From: a virus | Length of the DNA: 57,704 nt | IMG/VR virus record: IMGVR_UViG_3300042884_001115 | Location: 1 to 57,704 of that record | Reading direction: 5' to 3' (one strand) | Part shown: positions 1-7,090 of the stretch, piece by piece | Position numbering within the stretch: position 1 is the stretch's first letter | How the letters are laid out: each line of letters begins with the position of its first letter | Notes under the pieces: model-generated | What the model saw: the letters and a program-made list of their open reading frames with translations, nothing else | Told to the model about the DNA's origin: nothing | The model's database searches: none | Program-made: the position numbers and the translations under genes

Positions 1-3
1 AAA

Positions 4-1239
4 TTAAAGTCCCAAATCGCTTAAATCAACATCATCAAAATCTTCATCATCTTCACCACCCATCGCATCTTTGTAATCTTGTTCTTTTAATTCTTTAACA
101 ATATCATCAACCATTCTTTGAATGATTCTCTGCCCTTCAGGTTCTCCTTTAAGAATCTTTTTGGCCAAAGTCATAAACTCCTCAGCATTTAATGCTGAAA
201 AACGCATAAACAAATAATGTTGGATATGTTTCATATCATCTTCGAATAACTCCATTGGATATGTTGCAACAAACTTTTCCCAGAAAATTGGTCCCAAACG
301 AGAATCCCAAATTTCTGATGGTAATGAATCTTCAGCACTTAATACCATTTCAGCTTGTCTTGGGTCATCAGGTAATCCGTGTGTTCCAAATACCTCGTAA
401 ACCCCTTTAACTAACTCATGAACAAGTAATGGGAATGTAACGGCTCTCGCCTTTACTGTTGGTGGATCTGTTTCAGGGTCAAATTCAGATTGTCCCATTT
501 GACCACCACCACCTCCGGCCATTCCTTCCATATCAGGAAATATCCAATAAGCGTGTTCCATTAAAGCTTGAGTTACTGCGTATAGATTCATTAATTGTGG
601 ATTAATGTCGTTAATCTCATCTCTAACCATAACATACATATGACCACCTTTAAAAGCCGCTCCTTGAATTAATGAATTGATAAATCTTCTTTTTGCTCTT
701 TCCAAGTTAAAGTTTTCAATGTCTCCCATAAGTTCTTCAACTTCTTCTTCACTTGGCATTTCAGGCTCACTTTTCATTCCTTCAGCAGCACCCATAGGTT
801 GCATTACAAGTTGAGCATCGAATTGCATCGCTCCTTCAGGAATACCCAATTCATCTTTAACAAGTTTAACTGCAAGTGCTTCAAGTTCTTCTTTGTTTTG
901 TGATTGGATCATTATAAGTCTTTGCATCGCTTGACCTACGGTTCCCATCAACTGCATAAGAGCGTTTGATCCTTGAATGGTTCTTGTATCTCCCATTGCC
1001 ATTCTAACTTTATCAACTGAGTCCTTGAATCTTTTAGAAGATATTAACTCAATAAAGTCTCTATCCATTTCTGGCATAGCAGGAAAATTATGAAACGGTG
1101 TTTGTTTTCCTGTAATCTTTCTCTCGACATCTCCGGCCATCCTTTCAGGTCCTTCGTAGTCGATTGGGGCTTCCATTAAGTTTAATAATTCTTTTTTGGA
1201 TATACCCTCAGTATATAATTTTTTTCTAATATTTCTCAT
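4..1239 (-). CDS. Conserved-type phage protein of unknown function, 411 aa
   Basis: I do not recognise the family. The protein is soluble-looking, with no signal peptide or membrane segment. It is Met- and Glu-rich, with a glycine run (GGGGG) near residue 245 and a strongly acidic tail ending DDVDLSDLGL. The N-terminus contains LLNLMEAP, a possible T4-type prohead-protease site (L-M-E before A) at residues 21-24. The gene sits one base after the stop of the acidic protein upstream and probably shares that gene's late-type promoter motif at 1755-1765. A virion or head-associated role is plausible from operon context only. The frame is complete within the window, with the stop at its left edge. 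Confidence 0.8.
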   Translation of the reverse strand: MRNIRKKLYTEGISKKELLNLMEAPIDYEGPERMAGDVERKITGKQTPFHNFPAMPEMDRDFIELISSKRFKDSVDKVRMAMGDTRTIQGSNALMQLMGTVGQAMQRLIMIQSQNKEELEALAVKLVKDELGIPEGAMQFDAQLVMQPMGAAEGMKSEPEMPSEEEVEELMGDIENFNLERAKRRFINSLIQGAAFKGGHMYVMVRDEINDINPQLMNLYAVTQALMEHAYWIFPDMEGMAGGGGGQMGQSEFDPETDPPTVKARAVTFPLLVHELVKGVYEVFGTHGLPDDPRQAEMVLSAEDSLPSEIWDSRLGPIFWEKFVATYPMELFEDDMKHIQHYLFMRFSALNAEEFMTLAKKILKGEPEGQRIIQRMVDDIVKELKEQDYKDAMGGEDDEDFDDVDLSDLGL

Positions 1240-1240
1240 T

Positions 1241-1741
1241 TTATTTCAAATCGATTCCAAGTTTATTGAATGTTAGCCAATTTGGTATATGACCTTTTCC
1301 TTTTCTTCCTGCTTTAGGATCCGGTTTTGGTCCAGGTTTTGGGTTATAAGGAGTTTTAGGTGTTGTTTTAGGTTTAGTTCCAGGAGTTACCTTCGTTCTT
1401 TCTTTTTCTTTTGTTCCCGGTAACATTACAGGTAAATCCATTTCTTCATCAATTTCCATATCTATGTCTCTCATATCCCTTTCTCTTTTTTCAGGAGTTC
1501 TAGGATAAAAATCGTCACTTGCTTCAGGAGTTCTAGGATAAAAATCGTCACTTTCTTCAGAAGTTCTAGAGTGAATATCCTCATAATCTACGAATTCTTC
1601 TTCATCATCATAATTGATATCATCATAATTTACGAATTCTTCTTTATCGTCAAATCTTTCTTGTTCAGAAATTACACGACCTCTATTGTAATTAAAAAGA
1701 TATTTAATATCCTTTAATTCTTCATTTAATTTATTTTTCAT
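1241..1741 (-). CDS. Disordered acidic/proline-rich protein, 166 aa
   Basis: Almost entirely low complexity. A helical N-terminus (LNEELKDIKYLFNYNRG) is followed by an acidic Asp/Glu/Tyr segment, three 11-residue repeats of the type SDDFYPRTPEA, and a Pro/Lys/Thr-rich basic region (residues about 108-150). The short segment EEFVNYDDINYDDEEE recurs in the 478-aa protein at 10452-11888. The N-terminal LNEE..I..L..YNR pattern is echoed at the C-terminus of that same protein. ISE at residues 25-27 could be a prohead-protease site. It heads a two-gene late-type operon. Function unknown; a scaffold-like or internal head protein is a guess. Confidence 0.75.
   Translation of the reverse strand: MKNKLNEELKDIKYLFNYNRGRVISEQERFDDKEEFVNYDDINYDDEEEFVDYEDIHSRTSEESDDFYPRTPEASDDFYPRTPEKRERDMRDIDMEIDEEMDLPVMLPGTKEKERTKVTPGTKPKTTPKTPYNPKPGPKPDPKAGRKGKGHIPNWLTFNKLGIDLK
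1491..1589 (-). repeat. 33-bp in-frame tandem repeat, three copies
   Basis: Units begin at 1491, 1524 and 1557. The first two are nearly identical (tcaggagttctaggataaaa...); the third is diverged. They encode 11-residue repeats (SDDFYPRTPEA type) in the disordered protein. Copy number is likely to vary between relatives. Confidence 0.85.
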
Positions 1742-1754
1742 AGATATTTTTTTA

Positions 1755-1765
1755 TTATAAATATC
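1755..1765 (-). promoter_or_regulatory. Late-type motif GATATTTATAA
   Basis: Read on the minus strand, the TATTTAT core lies 13 bases before the ATG of the acidic protein gene. It matches the motif found before other structural genes here. Confidence 0.5.
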
Positions 1766-1773
1766 AAGGTTTT

Positions 1774-2058
1774 TTATTCTGGCACCATATAATATTGATG
1801 ACCCAAAGAATAATACATAAATTGTCCTTTTTTTCTTAAAACATTATTTATATTCTCTTGATTATCAACTTTAACACCAACAATTTTTTTACCCTTTGGT
1901 AATTTTCTTCCAGGATGCGTGTTTAACACATCTTCAACAGGATCCAAATAGTATTTAAGTTTTTTAATTAAAGTTTTTTTATCACCAACAACACTAATAC
2001 CATATTGTTTGCAAAGTGATTTAATTTCGGGTAATTCGAGTTTGTTTAAGTCTTCCAT
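1774..2058 (-). CDS. Small SAP-domain protein, 94 aa
   Basis: Residues about 3-37 (LNKLELPEIKSLCKQYGI... followed by GDKKTLIKKL) match the two-helix SAP motif, a short DNA-binding fold (L..L.V.ELK..C...G...G.K..L). The remaining about 55 residues are basic, then end YYSLGHQYYMVPE. It probably binds DNA, perhaps during packaging, replication or nucleoid control; the target cannot be told. A strong host-type promoter (2063-2094) ends so close to the ATG that the mRNA would be leaderless or nearly so. Confidence 0.75.
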   Translation of the reverse strand: MEDLNKLELPEIKSLCKQYGISVVGDKKTLIKKLKYYLDPVEDVLNTHPGRKLPKGKKIVGVKVDNQENINNVLRKKGQFMYYSLGHQYYMVPE

Positions 2059-2062
2059 ACCA

Positions 2063-2094
2063 CAAAGATATGAAAATTATTTGATTTGGCCAAA
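2063..2094 (-). promoter_or_regulatory. Bacteroidetes-type promoter for the SAP gene
   Basis: On the minus strand TTTGG (2094-2090) is followed after 19 bases by TATCTTTG (2070-2063), matching the Bacteroidetes consensus TTTG / TAnnTTTG. The ATG begins only four bases past the -7 box, so a leaderless transcript is likely. The promoter overlaps the 3' end of the preceding gene. Confidence 0.65.
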
Positions 2095-2316
2095 TGTGGT
2101 ATTTGAAAAATAACATTTGTATTTACTATCAAAGTAGTTCCAAGAAGGTTTTCTATTCATTTCTTTATCATAAAACCCTTTGTGATAAGCTTCATTAACA
2201 ATTCGTTTCTCGTCTTCTTTGACTTGATTTTTAATTATAGTTAAAGCCAACTTTGTTTCTTCAGAAAGTCCTTCCGTTTTAGATAATTCTAAGATTTTTT
2301 TTTCGATTGGTCCCAT
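2077..2316 (-). CDS. Hypothetical protein, 79 aa
   Basis: Not assigned. The first half is helical and charged (EKKILELSKTEGLSEETK). The second half has aromatic residues in the pattern AYHKGFYDKEMNRKP-SWNYFDSKY. No membrane segment or cysteine motif. It is separated by 20 bases from the tagged gene on its right (2336-2923) and ends inside the promoter of the SAP gene. It begins at ATG in an AT-rich leader without a Shine-Dalgarno sequence, as is usual here. Confidence 0.6.
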   Translation of the reverse strand: MGPIEKKILELSKTEGLSEETKLALTIIKNQVKEDEKRIVNEAYHKGFYDKEMNRKPSWNYFDSKYKCYFSNTTFGQIK

Positions 2317-2335
2317 AGTGATAATAATTATATGA

Positions 2336-2923
2336 TTATAATTCTTTTAGGTCAACATCCACATCAATTGGGATGCCGTATTTTTCTAATTTTTTATAAA
2401 AAAGATCATAAACTTCTCCTCTTAAGTAACCAAGAAGATCACTACTTTCATAATTAGATTGAGCTTCAAAATAAGCCGCTTCTATTGTGTCATTTACCTC
2501 AATTTCATTATCGGTACCTTCTTCATACATATTGAAATTAATCGTTCCTTGATCATCAACATACACAAATATGTCAACCCCAAAGTTTTCTCCTAATTTA
2601 CCAAACGGGGTTACTTCAATAACTTCAATTCTTGTGTCAAGATTACCCCAACTACTTTTCAGATCATATGTTTTATCTTCAATTTCATTTTTTAGTTTTT
2701 CAACCAAATTTCTAAAACCACCGTTGTATTCATACCAAATGGGTCTAATAAGTTGGAAGTCTTCGTTTGTATTTTTTCTAATTTCAGATATATCATAGAT
2801 AACATCATCAAGATGTGGTTCTTCACCCATCTTTTTTTGTTTATTCCATACCGTATAGCAAAGTTTTCGAAGGTTATCTTCGGTCAGTTTGTTATATTGT
2901 GATTCTGTAATTATTATTTTCAT
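2336..2923 (-). CDS. MKIIITESQ-tagged protein 1, 195 aa
   Basis: Last gene of a five-gene run sharing an N-terminal peptide (MKIIITESQYNKLTE). Residues 13-15 are L-T-E and residues 5-7 I-T-E, both fitting the T4 prohead-protease site (L/I-x-E). The body (about 180 aa) has a mixed alpha/beta look with segments such as VIEVTPFGKLGENFGVDIFV. It resembles its neighbours only weakly beyond the tag. The start overlaps the upstream stop as ATGA, so translation is coupled. Body function unknown; by context a virion-internal protein is proposed. Confidence 0.8.
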   Translation of the reverse strand: MKIIITESQYNKLTEDNLRKLCYTVWNKQKKMGEEPHLDDVIYDISEIRKNTNEDFQLIRPIWYEYNGGFRNLVEKLKNEIEDKTYDLKSSWGNLDTRIEVIEVTPFGKLGENFGVDIFVYVDDQGTINFNMYEEGTDNEIEVNDTIEAAYFEAQSNYESSDLLGYLRGEVYDLFYKKLEKYGIPIDVDVDLKEL

Positions 2924-3246
2924 GACCCCGCTTCGATATATTTTACATCAACATTAAATTTATTTTCAAAAGAGTTTTTAATCATATCTAACACTTTTTC
3001 TTTTTTGATTGGGAACCAAGATTCTAAGTTGTTTAAATATTTTTTTGATATCCACAATCTACCATCAGATTTATCATATTCAATAAACGGCTCGTTATCA
3101 ATGTTCCAAACATCAGTTTTATCCCAAATAACAATATAAGAATCAAGATAAGAAGGTTCATTTTCATCTAAGGTATCATCTACGAGTGATTTCATAAAAT
3201 CATTCATTAGTTTTTTTTTCTGAGATTCTGTAATTATTATTTTCAT
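2920..3246 (-). CDS. MKIIITESQ-tagged protein 2, 108 aa
   Basis: Start chosen at the ATG ending at 3246 because MKIIITESQ then begins exactly as in its paralogues; an upstream TTG adds two residues with no support. The tag reads MKIIITESQKKKLMND: I-T-E at 5-7 is present but residue 15 is Asn, not Glu. The body is acidic and aromatic (SYIVIWDKTDVWNID) and resembles the bodies of other tagged genes only in general composition. TAATG overlap with the upstream gene and ATGA overlap with the downstream gene. Function unknown. Confidence 0.78.
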   Translation of the reverse strand: MKIIITESQKKKLMNDFMKSLVDDTLDENEPSYLDSYIVIWDKTDVWNIDNEPFIEYDKSDGRLWISKKYLNNLESWFPIKKEKVLDMIKNSFENKFNVDVKYIEAGS

Positions 3247-3596
3247 TACCAATCAGTTCTTGGATTTTCGTTTATAACATTGAGTAGTTTAAATTTAAAA
3301 TTATTTTTTCCCAAATAGTTTTCCAAATTTAATTTCAAGTCCCACAAATAGTCACCAACATCAAATGTGTCAAAAATTGTATCTATATAAATAATTATTC
3401 CTAACTCAACAACATTATCAGTCTTGTATGCCGTTACCACATCAATTTTTGTGATTGCTTCGTAATTATCTCCATATCCACCTTCATCATAATAATCTTC
3501 TTCTTTTATGTTATCAGCAATGTCTTTCCAAGCCATATCAACCGCATTTTGAAATGTTATAGTTTTTAATTGTGATTCTGTAATTATTATTTTCAT
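3246..3596 (-). CDS. MKIIITESQ-tagged protein 3, 116 aa
   Basis: The tag is MKIIITESQLKTITFQ, with I-T-E at residues 5-7 and I13 retained, but no Glu at 15. The body has alternating hydrophobic strands (KIDVVTAYKTDNVVELGIII) and a C-terminal amphipathic helix region. The 23-base sequence encoding the tag (gattctgtaattattatttt plus cat on the plus strand) is almost identical to that of the next two downstream copies, implying recent duplication or recombination of the tag. Function unknown. Confidence 0.78.
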   Translation of the reverse strand: MKIIITESQLKTITFQNAVDMAWKDIADNIKEEDYYDEGGYGDNYEAITKIDVVTAYKTDNVVELGIIIYIDTIFDTFDVGDYLWDLKLNLENYLGKNNFKFKLLNVINENPRTDW

Positions 3597-3598
3597 TT

Positions 3599-4150
3599 CT
3601 AATAAATAGTAACCAAAGGAACCGTTACATCATATCCTGTAACAGGTAAAATTATTTCATTCATGCAATCTTGAACAACATCATTAACTTCTTCTTGGAT
3701 TTCCCAACCTATATCTTCATCTTGCAAAGCCTCATCTAAGGTTAGATGTCTTCCATCCTCCATAAGAGTAACGGAACCTCCAGGTAAAGTTTTTCCATAT
3801 AGAAAAACATCATAATCTCTATATTCCATATTAGTGATTTCCCACTCAAAATCATAACCACCAACTGATCTCTCACTAAAATCTTTTGTCGAGAATTTCT
3901 TGTTTTTTAATGTATTTATAAATTTTTTAACAAATACCTCATCCCCAACTAATTCTTGAAATTCTGTTTGAGCATGTAACTTATCGGTAAATTCGGTTAT
4001 ACCCCAAAATTCAAGTTCATCTCTATCAAATCTAATTTTGTTACCTTTTTCTAACTCTTTTTTCCAATACTTAATAACCGCACCAATACCTTTATTTCGG
4101 TAAGATTCTTTAATAAGACCATATTGGTTATCAGATATTATTATTTTCAT
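3599..4150 (-). CDS. MKII-tagged protein 4, 183 aa
   Basis: The tag is MKIIISDNQYGLIKES. I-K-E at residues 13-15 followed by Ser fits an (L/I)-x-E cleavage site; residues 5-7 (I-S-D) do not. The body is soluble, with GGYDFEWEITNMEYRDYDVF and a C-terminal VTGYDVTVPLVTIY. Two bases separate it from the neighbouring tagged genes on each side, so the five genes form one operon. Function unknown. Confidence 0.78.
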   Translation of the reverse strand: MKIIISDNQYGLIKESYRNKGIGAVIKYWKKELEKGNKIRFDRDELEFWGITEFTDKLHAQTEFQELVGDEVFVKKFINTLKNKKFSTKDFSERSVGGYDFEWEITNMEYRDYDVFLYGKTLPGGSVTLMEDGRHLTLDEALQDEDIGWEIQEEVNDVVQDCMNEIILPVTGYDVTVPLVTIY

Positions 4151-4152
4151 AA

Positions 4153-4527
4153 CTATCCAATATTAGCCCCACTTACCTCTTTTATTTCAATATCAGGAAA
4201 AAGTCCTTTAAAGTAATCATAAACTGCATTTTTTAAATGTCTTGATATTATATGGTAAGGTATATATTCTTCCATGTCTCTATCTATTGAATAATCGTAA
4301 TATACGGTTTTTGATGGTATTCTATATACAAATAAAGGTTCCCCAGTTTCGTTCATTAGATAAATTGATCCTGGCCATTCACCCCAACCTTTAACATCTT
4401 TAGAAATGGTCTTTAAAAACAACTTCTTATACTTCGGATATTCGTCCTCATACTTAGCATCAAAACGATCCCTTTTATAAGTTTCGTTGATTAAATCAAG
4501 TTGATGTTGGGTTACAATGATTTTCAT
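4153..4527 (-). CDS. MKII-tagged protein 5, 124 aa, operon leader
   Basis: First gene of the tagged operon. The tag MKIIVTQHQLDLINET places I-N-E at residues 13-15. The body is basic and aromatic (YKRDRFDAKYEDEYPKYKKL; WGEWPGSIYLMNETGEPLF). A late-type motif (4531-4540) lies 3 bases upstream of the ATG and a strong terminator (4551-4584) isolates it from the LRR gene, so the tagged genes are an independent transcription unit. Function unknown. Confidence 0.78.
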   Translation of the reverse strand: MKIIVTQHQLDLINETYKRDRFDAKYEDEYPKYKKLFLKTISKDVKGWGEWPGSIYLMNETGEPLFVYRIPSKTVYYDYSIDRDMEEYIPYHIISRHLKNAVYDYFKGLFPDIEIKEVSGANIG

Positions 4528-4530
4528 ATA

Positions 4531-4540
4531 AGATAAATAC
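4531..4540 (-). promoter_or_regulatory. Late-type motif GTATTTATCT
   Basis: TATTTAT core 3 bases before the ATG of the first tagged gene. Because the upstream LRR gene ends in a terminator, a promoter is needed here and this is the best candidate. Confidence 0.5.
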
Positions 4541-4550
4541 TTTGTAAAAC

Positions 4551-4584
4551 AAAAAACCCCCGATCAAAAGAAAGAAGGGGGGTT
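4551..4584 (-). terminator. Rho-independent terminator after the LRR gene
   Basis: On the minus strand AACCCCC and GGGGGTT arms enclose a 15-base loop and are followed by TTTTG...TTTT. It lies directly downstream of the stop at 4606. Confidence 0.8.
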
Positions 4585-4605
4585 ATGTTTTTATTTAATT
4601 TGATA

Positions 4606-5988
4606 TTAACTATGTGTAAATAAGTTGAAGTCTTCATCCTCTTCAGCTCTTCTGAACACTGATTGTGGTAGAACTTGTTGTGGATTAGATCCTCCTAAGT
4701 TTAAAACCATAAGGTTTGGCATATCACCAATACATTCAGGTAACATTTGTAAATCAGGATTATTAACTAACGATAAATATTGTAGGTTTTCTAAACCACA
4801 GATCGCTTCAGGTAGAGATGCGACACATCCAACGAAGTTAATTGCGTTTAGTTGTTTGAATCTTCCAATGTCGTTAGGAATATTAAGTGAGATCTTGTCT
4901 CTTGATGTATTTTTAAATGTAAGTCTTTTTAATGTTGTAGGAAGAGTAGCAAAAAATTCATCAAATCCGTAAAGTGCAATAAACTTAGATGCCGAATCAC
5001 TTGGGTAGTCGATAACAACTTTTTCCCCTTTATCACCCGCCAATGACTTCATGAATTCAGGTTTGAAGAATTGTTTTAACCCTTCTTCATTTGTATTTAA
5101 GAACTCAATTAAATTGATTTGTCTGTCGTCAGCATCCATGAATTGATTATCAGGGAAGTGGAATTGATAACGATTTGCTGGAAGTCCTGAAACCTCACCA
5201 GTTTCTTTTCCGTAAGTTTTGAAAGTTGTTGGTGTGTTTGGAATTACAACATATAAAGGTCCTTTAGCAATATATCTTTCAAACCAAGTATATCCTGGTG
5301 ATGAGGTGCACCAATTGGTTTCTCCTCTTCTTGCCTCATTATGTGATCCACCGTAGAAACAAGCGGCCTCTTTTCCTAATGGTCCTGTGTTTGAAATTTT
5401 AGCAACCGTCCAATCTTGACCTCTATAAACGATGTCAGCCCCAGGGTGAGCAAATGTCTGAGATGCTTCTTTTTTCTCAGCGGCAGTTGCCTTAGTTTTT
5501 TCTAAACTGAAATCTTTAACTTGATCATATAAAGTCTCAGGAGTTAGTTTATTAATATCTCTAAACTCTTGAGGTAATCTATTTTTGAATCTTTCAAACT
5601 TTTGAAGGTTTGTTGTGACTTTATATAAGTCTTCCATGAAAAGGTCTTGGAATGACTTTAATGCCGCTTTATATTGACCTGATTGTGGATCAGTAATCAT
5701 TAATGGGTGATCTGCCGGTAACTTAGGTGTTACAAAGTTTTTTAATAACCACTGAGCATATTTTCCAATTTTAACCTTTTCCATTTGTTCAGGTTTAACA
5801 TTATCAATATCCATTCCTTCTGGAATTTTTGTGGTTGGGTCGGCTGCGATAAGTGCGAATAATGTTTCAAAAGGCATAATACCTCTTTGACCTCTTTCCT
5901 TTGGTTTTACGAACTTATCGAATAATACTTGAAATCTTGAACTTTCAACAATAAGATCTCGTAATAGACTAGTGAATCTAAGTGACAT
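4606..5988 (-). CDS. Leucine-rich-repeat protein with a WCTSS-motif domain, 460 aa
   Basis: The C-terminal part (about residues 345-445) holds LRRs: LPEAICGLENLQYLSLVNNP and LPECIGDMPNLMVLNLGG fit the LxxLxxLxLxxN pattern. Before it (about residues 185-260) is a domain with GETNWCTSSPGYTWFERYI and GPLYVVIPN, a pattern I associate with uncharacterised proteins of large phages. The N-terminus (MSLRFTSLLRDLIVESSRF) has I-V-E before Ser at residues 13-16, the same place as in the MKII-tagged proteins. LRRs usually bind proteins, so this may be an ejected or virion protein that binds a host target. It has its own late-type motif and terminator. Confidence 0.8.
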   Translation of the reverse strand: MSLRFTSLLRDLIVESSRFQVLFDKFVKPKERGQRGIMPFETLFALIAADPTTKIPEGMDIDNVKPEQMEKVKIGKYAQWLLKNFVTPKLPADHPLMITDPQSGQYKAALKSFQDLFMEDLYKVTTNLQKFERFKNRLPQEFRDINKLTPETLYDQVKDFSLEKTKATAAEKKEASQTFAHPGADIVYRGQDWTVAKISNTGPLGKEAACFYGGSHNEARRGETNWCTSSPGYTWFERYIAKGPLYVVIPNTPTTFKTYGKETGEVSGLPANRYQFHFPDNQFMDADDRQINLIEFLNTNEEGLKQFFKPEFMKSLAGDKGEKVVIDYPSDSASKFIALYGFDEFFATLPTTLKRLTFKNTSRDKISLNIPNDIGRFKQLNAINFVGCVASLPEAICGLENLQYLSLVNNPDLQMLPECIGDMPNLMVLNLGGSNPQQVLPQSVFRRAEEDEDFNLFTHS

Positions 5989-6001
5989 AATAATTTTTTT
6001 A

Positions 6002-6014
6002 TTAATAAATATTC
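6002..6014 (-). promoter_or_regulatory. Late-type motif GAATATTTATTAA
   Basis: TATTTAT core about 13 bases before the ATG of the LRR gene, minus strand. Confidence 0.45.
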
Positions 6015-6029
6015 GTAAATAGTAAAAAA

Positions 6030-6869
6030 TTAATAATTCATAATCAATAATTCTTCCCCCATATTTTGTTTCTCACCTTTCTTGGCGGAAGCTGCTTTTG
6101 CAAACTCTTTTTTAACCCAAGTGTATTGATCTTCGGGGAACCATTGGTGAAGAAGTTCAAAGTCATAATAAGATAATGAAAACTTACCTTTAACTCCATG
6201 TAATACATTTGCCAATCTCTCGTGGTCTTGACGATCAAAGTCGTGGTTGGAGTAATAATTTTCAGTTTTCCAATACGGTGGATCCAAATAAATGTAAGTC
6301 GATGGTGAGTCATACTTATTAATCACATCTGCAAAATCCATATTTTCAACATCAGTAATCTTTAAAAAGTGATCCACCCAATCAGGTTTAGATAACTTAT
6401 CTCTAAACGTAAGATATTTTGATTTGTATTTTCCTTTAAGGTCAATAAAGTTAGATGTTTCAGGTTTTGATCCACTGAAAACTTGTGTTAGAATATAAAC
6501 GTATTTGGCTGCCACCTCATAATCGCCAGGTTCTACGCTGAAACCTTCATTAAAAACTTCAGCCTGAAAACTGATAAATTGTTGTTTGTATATTTCAGGT
6601 GTAAGATCCTCACCTTGTTTTTGACAATCAATTGAGTTGATTGCTCTTAACAATTCAGTTGGGTTTTGAACACACTTGAATAGGTTATAGTTTAGTGGGT
6701 TAAAGTCGTTATAAACCACTTTATTTAAATTAGGAAATTGTTTTAGGTCCATATTATAAAAACACCAAAACATTCCTCCGAAAGTCTCTAAATAGACCTC
6801 CATATTTTTGTCGTAGAATGGAACAATCCATTTACCAATTTTACTCTTACCTCCGATATAGCTCAACAT
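6030..6869 (-). CDS. dam: DNA adenine methylase, Dam/D12 class, 279 aa
   Basis: N6-adenine methyltransferase using S-adenosylmethionine. The N-terminal SAM-binding motif YIGGKSKIGKWI (residues 4-15), the VYNDFNPLNYNLF segment and the catalytic DPPYW near residue 196 are in the order of the D12 family (Dam, DpnM, T4 Dam). Length is normal for the family. GATC would be the usual target but cannot be confirmed. It likely protects phage DNA from host restriction or affects packaging and replication. No late-type motif precedes it; instead an ACTATAATT element lies 5 bases from the ATG, suggesting earlier expression. Confidence 0.9.
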   Translation of the reverse strand: MLSYIGGKSKIGKWIVPFYDKNMEVYLETFGGMFWCFYNMDLKQFPNLNKVVYNDFNPLNYNLFKCVQNPTELLRAINSIDCQKQGEDLTPEIYKQQFISFQAEVFNEGFSVEPGDYEVAAKYVYILTQVFSGSKPETSNFIDLKGKYKSKYLTFRDKLSKPDWVDHFLKITDVENMDFADVINKYDSPSTYIYLDPPYWKTENYYSNHDFDRQDHERLANVLHGVKGKFSLSYYDFELLHQWFPEDQYTWVKKEFAKAASAKKGEKQNMGEELLIMNY

Positions 6870-6874
6870 GATAT

Positions 6875-6883
6875 AATTATAGT
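6875..6883 (-). promoter_or_regulatory. Candidate early/middle element ACTATAATT
   Basis: The same nine bases occur just before the Hc1-like gene (9884-9892) and the 29-aa leader gene (25704-25712). They resemble a -10 box. Confidence 0.3.
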
Positions 6884-6928
6884 TTTTTTATTATTTATTT
6901 TCAACTGAATAGTAATTAAATTATAGGT

Positions 6929-7090
6929 ATGGAAGAACAAAAAGCAACAGAAGTTAAGTGTAAAGCTTGTGAAGATAGTAGACAAGTTAAAAATACCCAA
7001 AGATTTGTTTTATTTTTTGGTGGGATATTTTTCTTTTTTGGCGTATACGGTATTGTATCGTTTATTAAAGACATTATCTCCCTTTTTTAA
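6929..7090 (+). CDS. Small membrane protein with CxxC, 53 aa
   Basis: One of only four supported plus-strand genes. It begins [16 protein letters not shown], a hydrophilic head with a CxxC pair (CKAC), then [20 protein letters not shown], a single hydrophobic segment, ending [12 protein letters not shown]. Likely an inner-membrane protein with an N-terminal cytoplasmic head; function unknown. Its stop overlaps the 3' end of the convergent dnaJ by four bases. Confidence 0.6.
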   Translation: MEEQKATEVKCKACEDSRQVKNTQRFVLFFGGIFFFFGVYGIVSFIKDIISLF

